49,492 nucleotides of DNA from NCBI GenBank assembly GCA_902595885.1, contig CACJRQ010000009.1, positions 1 through 49,492 of the forward strand, written 5' to 3'. The DNA is from an uncultured Pelagibacteraceae bacterium. GTDB lineage: Bacteria; Pseudomonadota; Alphaproteobacteria; Pelagibacterales; Pelagibacteraceae. Within the stretch, counting starts at the first letter, position 1. Every line of letters begins with the position of its first letter. Positions 44,976 through 49,492 of the stretch are shown piece by piece. The notes under the pieces were generated by a model. It ran no database searches. It was given only the letters and a program-made list of their open reading frames with translations, and was not told the origin of the DNA. The translations under genes and the position numbers were made by a program.

Positions 44976-45910
44976 TTTTTTAATTTTGGATTTAAAGTGT
45001 CCCTCATCCAATCCCCTAATAAATTTATTGAAAACGCTAAAATAACTAAAAAAATTGCTGGAAAAAAAGTTATCCACCATTCCCCTGAAAATAAAAAGTC
45101 ATTACCAAGTCTTATCAATGTCCCTAATGAAGGTGTTGTTGGAGGCACACCAACTCCTAAAAAGCTTAAAGTGGACTCAGCTAAAATAGCAAGAGCTAAA
45201 CCAATAGTTCCAATTACTAACACCGGTCTTAAAATATTTGGTAAAATATGTTTAAACATAATAATTATATTTGAAACCCCGATTATTGTTGATGCTGAAA
45301 CATAATCTTTATTTTTTTCTACCAAAGTTGCAGCTCTAGAAACTCTTGCAAATTGCGGCCACTCTGAAATACCGATTGCAAATATTAAAACATAAATTGC
45401 CATTTCATCATGCATTTCTCTTGAGATTAATCCTCTTGCTATTCCGTCTACTAACAATGCCATCAATATACTTGGTACTGTTAACTGAACATCAGTTAAC
45501 CTCATTACTATCATTTCATATTTTCCTCCAAAAAATCCAGCTGTTAATCCCAATCCAACTCCAAGGATTAAACTAAAAATTATCGCAGAAAAACCTACAA
45601 TTAAAGAAATCCTACATCCATACAAAATTGTCGATAGCATATCTCTTCCTTGTCCATCAGTGCCTAAAATAAATTTAGCAAGACCATCTTCTGTCCATGA
45701 TGGTGGTGTGAATGCATCCATCAGTGAGAGAGAGGATGGGTCAAAAGGATTGTAAGGTGTTACTAGCTCAACAAAGAAAGAGCAGAAAAAAATTATAAAC
45801 AAAATAGTAGATGATACAATTGCAGTAGGAGAATTAATAAAGCTATGATAAATATCACTATCTTTTATTCTTTCCCAAGTACTTAAAGATTTGTTATCCA
45901 CTTGCAGCAT
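44972..45910 (-). CDS. DppC/OppC-type ABC transporter permease
   Basis: A 312-residue BPD_transp_1 permease with about six membrane segments. The DppC-type lead-in FILGTDGQGRDMLSTILYGCRISL (split by the conserved GTDxxGRD motif) and the coupling EAA loop ARVSRAATLVEKNKDYVSA, IIGVSNIIIMFKHILPN are clear. It overlaps the upstream dppB-type gene by 17 bases. Inner-membrane component for import of peptides or related solutes. Confidence 0.92.
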   Translation of the reverse strand: MLQVDNKSLSTWERIKDSDIYHSFINSPTAIVSSTILFIIFFCSFFVELVTPYNPFDPSSLSLMDAFTPPSWTEDGLAKFILGTDGQGRDMLSTILYGCRISLIVGFSAIIFSLILGVGLGLTAGFFGGKYEMIVMRLTDVQLTVPSILMALLVDGIARGLISREMHDEMAIYVLIFAIGISEWPQFARVSRAATLVEKNKDYVSASTIIGVSNIIIMFKHILPNILRPVLVIGTIGLALAILAESTLSFLGVGVPPTTPSLGTLIRLGNDFLFSGEWWITFFPAIFLVILAFSINLLGDWMRDTLNPKLKK

Positions 45911-46877
45911 CTCCTTTGACTCTTATCCTTGGGTCAATTAAATAATAAAGAATATCAACTATAAAATTTATCATTACGAAAACGAAAGCTATAAATACTA
46001 AATAAGCTGACATAATTGGTATATCGACGAATTGTACTGCTTGAATAAATAAGAAGCCCATACCAGGCCATTGAAAAACAGTTTCAGTAATAATTGAAAA
46101 CGCAATTAGAGTTCCAATATTTATTCCTGCTATAGTTATTACTGGTATCAATCCATTTTTTAATGCATGTTTGTATTTAATACTATTTTCACTAATACCT
46201 CGAGCACGCGCAAATTTAATATAATCTGTTTGTAATATTTCCATCATCTCTGCTCGCACAAGCCTGATAATATAAGTCATTTGGAAAAGGCTTAATGTTA
46301 CTGAAGGAAGTATAATTGCTTTAAGTCCTGAAACTGTTAAAAAACCTGTAGTCCAAAAACCTAAATCAACAACTTCTCCTCTTCCAAAAGAGGGTAATAT
46401 TCCTAAGATTACCGCAAACAGATATATAAATAATATACCGATTACAAATGTGGGGAGTGAAACCCCCAACAAAGAGATGGCTAAAACAAAATCACTTAAA
46501 AAACCTTTTCGATTTATACCTGTATAAACTCCCAATAATGTACCAGTTACAAGTGCAATTAGTGCTGAAATAACCACAAGTTCAATAGTTGCAGGCAATC
46601 TTTCAACTATTAATTCTGAAACAGGTCTTCTTAATTGGTATGAAATTCCAAACTCACCCTTAGAAGCATTAACTATAAATCTTGAAAACTGTACATAAAT
46701 TGGATCCATTAAACCAAGCGTTTCTCTCAATTCTGCTCTTTCCTCATCAGAAGTTTCTTCTCCAACCATGTTATTGATTGGATCTCCAACAAAATTAAAT
46801 AAAGAGAAAGACACAAAGGCGACAACCAACATCACCAAAGCAGATTGAAACAGCCTTTTAAAAAAATATTTTATCAA
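45894..46877 (-). CDS. DppB/OppB-type ABC transporter permease
   Basis: A 327-residue BPD_transp_1 permease. The N-terminus MIKYFFKRLFQSALVMLVVA and the segment GDPINNMVGEETSDEERAEL match DppB/OppB, and the coupling loop reads LVRAEMMEILQTDYIKFARA followed by RGISENSIKYKHALKNGLIP. It starts 61 bases after the binding-protein stop, across a strong hairpin. Forms the channel with the DppC-type subunit. Confidence 0.92.
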   Translation of the reverse strand: MIKYFFKRLFQSALVMLVVAFVSFSLFNFVGDPINNMVGEETSDEERAELRETLGLMDPIYVQFSRFIVNASKGEFGISYQLRRPVSELIVERLPATIELVVISALIALVTGTLLGVYTGINRKGFLSDFVLAISLLGVSLPTFVIGILFIYLFAVILGILPSFGRGEVVDLGFWTTGFLTVSGLKAIILPSVTLSLFQMTYIIRLVRAEMMEILQTDYIKFARARGISENSIKYKHALKNGLIPVITIAGINIGTLIAFSIITETVFQWPGMGFLFIQAVQFVDIPIMSAYLVFIAFVFVMINFIVDILYYLIDPRIRVKGDAASG

Positions 46878-46896
46878 TTTATGAAGGTTTAAATTT

Positions 46897-46926
46897 ACAA
46901 GCCCTTTAATTTTTTAAAGGGCTTGT
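46897..46926 (-). terminator. 13-bp hairpin between the peptide-binding protein and its permease gene
   Basis: A perfect inverted repeat ACAAGCCCTTTAA/TTAAAGGGCTTGT (46897-46909 and 46914-46926) has a four-base loop. On the minus strand it is followed by AAATTTAAACC rather than a U run, so it may stabilise or process the upstream binding-protein mRNA end, or only weakly terminate. It occupies the same place as the livK/livH terminator. Confidence 0.65.
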
Positions 46927-46938
46927 AATAATTTTTAA

Positions 46939-48501
46939 TTAGTTAAAACTAGCAGTTCTGAATAACGGTTCGTTATTCGGTCTGATAGGAACATTAACAT
47001 TGCTTTTAGATGCCCAAGAAATTACTTGGTGATGTAAAGGAAGATAAGAAATATCATCTTTTACAATTTTCCAAGCTTTTGCAATTGCAGCATTTCTTTT
47101 ATCTAAATCAACTTCACCTTCCATAACTCTAATTGCAGCATCAACATCAGCGTTACTAAAGTTAACTTTGTTCCAGCTAGCACCAGTTTCATATAGGTAA
47201 TGGAAAACATAGTGACTATCTAAAGTTGGAACACCCCATCCTAGCATATAGAAATCACCTTGATCATCTTTAAGCTCTTTGAAGTGTTTACTTTTAGTTT
47301 GAGCAAATAAGTTAACATTAACTCCAATTTTACCCAACATTCCAACAACAGCAGTACATATTGCCTCATCGTTTACATATCTGTCATTAGGACATCTAAG
47401 TTCAACGTCAAAACCATTAGGATAACCCGCATCAGCTAAAAGTTTTTTTGCAGCATTAACATCGTAAGGTAATCTTTTATCAAGATCAGCTGTATATCCA
47501 TTTACACCTGGGAAAGTTATAATTCCCGCTGGTTCACTTAAACCTCTCATAACTTTTTTCTTGATCGCTTCAATGTCAATTGCTTGATAGAGAGCTTGTC
47601 TTACTTCTTTTTTCTTAAATGGATTATCACCTGTATTACCAGTTCTTAATTTGTCAGCTGCTTGATCCATACCTAAGAAAATTGTTCTCATTTGAGCTGT
47701 ACTTTCAACTTTGTGACCTGAAGAAGATCCAATTCTTTTTAAGTCTTGAACAGGAGCATCAGTAACTATATCAATTTCACCTGATAATAATGCTGCTACT
47801 CTTGTAGCTGCATTTTTAATAGGCATTAATTCAATTTGAGTTACTTTTTTGTCCTTCATTTCACCCCACCAATGTTTATTTCTTTTAAACACTGTCTTGG
47901 TGTTAGGTTCTCTTAAAGTTATTTTAAAAGGACCAGTTCCCATAGCATTAGTAGCAGAAAAAGTTTCTTGTCCTGCATCCCAATTTTGTGGAGACATTGC
48001 AAAGTTTTTCTCTGACCAAGCTTTAGACATTATAAAAATGTTTGATAGTTGGTTTAAAAGAATAGGGTTCGGTTTACTTGTAGTTATTTTGACTGAGTAA
48101 TCTCCAACCGCCTCAACATTAGCGATAGTGCTAATATATTCTTTAAAGTCAGATGTTCTTTGCTTTGCTCTTAATACACTAAAAACAACATCTGCTGATG
48201 TCATTCCAGAACCATCTGAAAACTTAGCATCTTCTCTTAAAGTAAAAATCCAAGTATTTGGATCAGTTGCTTTCCATTTTGTTGCTAAAGCAGGCCCTAT
48301 TTTCATGTCCAAGCCTCTTTGAACTAGAGCTTCATAAACTTGTCTAGATACTTGAGTAGTTGGACCTTCATTTTGTGCATGTGGATCTAGTGTTAGACTG
48401 TCTCCTTGCATAGACCATTTAATAGTTTTTGCCCATGCTGAAGAAAATCCGAATACTAGAACTAATGACAATAGTATTCTTACTATATTTTTAGTCTTCA
48501 T
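46939..48501 (-). CDS. Family 5 extracellular solute-binding protein (DppA/OppA type)
   Basis: A 520-residue SBP_bac_5 protein with a signal peptide (MKTKNIVRILLSLVLVFGFS, cleavage after SAWA). SLTLDPHAQNEGPTTQVSRQ, ALATKWKATDPNTWIFTLRE followed by DAKFSDG, and NPFKKKEVRQALYQAID are family hallmarks. GAGGGGAATA precedes the ATG. It heads the operon SBP-permease-permease-double ATPase. Ligands in the family include peptides, glutathione, opines and nickel; sequence does not settle it. The gene is less AT-biased than its neighbours. Confidence 0.92.
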   Translation of the reverse strand: MKTKNIVRILLSLVLVFGFSSAWAKTIKWSMQGDSLTLDPHAQNEGPTTQVSRQVYEALVQRGLDMKIGPALATKWKATDPNTWIFTLREDAKFSDGSGMTSADVVFSVLRAKQRTSDFKEYISTIANVEAVGDYSVKITTSKPNPILLNQLSNIFIMSKAWSEKNFAMSPQNWDAGQETFSATNAMGTGPFKITLREPNTKTVFKRNKHWWGEMKDKKVTQIELMPIKNAATRVAALLSGEIDIVTDAPVQDLKRIGSSSGHKVESTAQMRTIFLGMDQAADKLRTGNTGDNPFKKKEVRQALYQAIDIEAIKKKVMRGLSEPAGIITFPGVNGYTADLDKRLPYDVNAAKKLLADAGYPNGFDVELRCPNDRYVNDEAICTAVVGMLGKIGVNVNLFAQTKSKHFKELKDDQGDFYMLGWGVPTLDSHYVFHYLYETGASWNKVNFSNADVDAAIRVMEGEVDLDKRNAAIAKAWKIVKDDISYLPLHHQVISWASKSNVNVPIRPNNEPLFRTASFN

Positions 48502-48583
48502 TATTCCCCTCGTTTTTAAAATTTATTTAAAAAAGTATAGGTGAAATAATCGAATTATTGTAGCAATAATTTACTAATAAAAT

Positions 48584-49492
<909 letters not shown>

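Noticed and set aside
44976..45080. Longer start of the fused ATPase
   Set aside because: It overlaps the permease gene by over 100 bases, while ATG 44975 gives a standard ATGA overlap and begins directly at the ATPase domain.

Overview
The window reads as a stretch of a SAR11 (Pelagibacterales) or very closely related streamlined marine alphaproteobacterial chromosome. Grounds: strongly AT-rich sequence, Lys/Asn/Ile-rich proteins, genes that abut or overlap by 1-8 bases almost throughout, no gene-free stretch over about 120 bases, and a gene set dominated by high-affinity ABC transporters, drug/metabolite transporters and small catabolic operons for nitrogen-rich osmolytes. No rRNA, tRNA, insertion sequence, phage gene or CRISPR array was seen.

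Layout. (1) 1-6965 is a quaternary-amine island: a frameshifted ProV-type ATPase, an SDR, a carnitine dehydrogenase-like enzyme and a 3-dehydrocarnitine-cleavage-type BKACE on the minus strand, and a divergent, tightly coupled operon of betainyl-CoA-type thioesterase, TauD-type dioxygenase, PhnZ/TmpB-like HD oxygenase and a GMC (choline-dehydrogenase-like) oxidase. The carnitine steps would end in glycine betaine; the dioxygenase/HD pair has the layout of oxidative phosphonate cleavage. (2) 7017-11015 holds an arginine:glycine amidinotransferase homologue, two tandem EamA exporters and an IPNS-like 2OG oxygenase. (3) 11121-16429 is a flavin monooxygenase / DUF1185 / alpha-beta hydrolase / aldehyde dehydrogenase operon followed by a LivK-type binding protein, resembling ring-cleavage pathways for N-methylated pyridine carboxylates.

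(4) 16462-29839 lies entirely on the minus strand: a complete LivKHMGF importer followed by AzlC/AzlD, glutarate hydroxylase GlaH, a P5CR-like reductase, a second LivGFHM importer without its own binding protein (probably served by the convergent protein at 15248-16429), a 23-residue small membrane ORF and an MFS carrier, headed by LysE at the far end. (5) 29875-30514 is a small plus-strand group (13-residue sORF, DUF2805 protein, glutaredoxin 3). (6) 30511-36109 is a minus operon: DadA, EamA, 2-hydroxyacid dehydrogenase, HDAC-like deacetylase, MsrB and a DUF1479 oxygenase.

(7) 36173-43190 is the core elongasome operon preceded by leuA (leuA-mreB-mreC-mreD-mrdA-rodA). (8) 43293-48501 is a peptide/opine-type ABC importer with a fused double ATPase, and (9) ilvC runs off the right edge. 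The theme is scavenging of small nitrogenous organic compounds (betaines, possibly phosphonates and N-methyl heterocycles, amino acids, peptides), with five putative non-heme iron oxygenases in 50 kb. All functions are inferred from remembered family motifs; no database search was possible.
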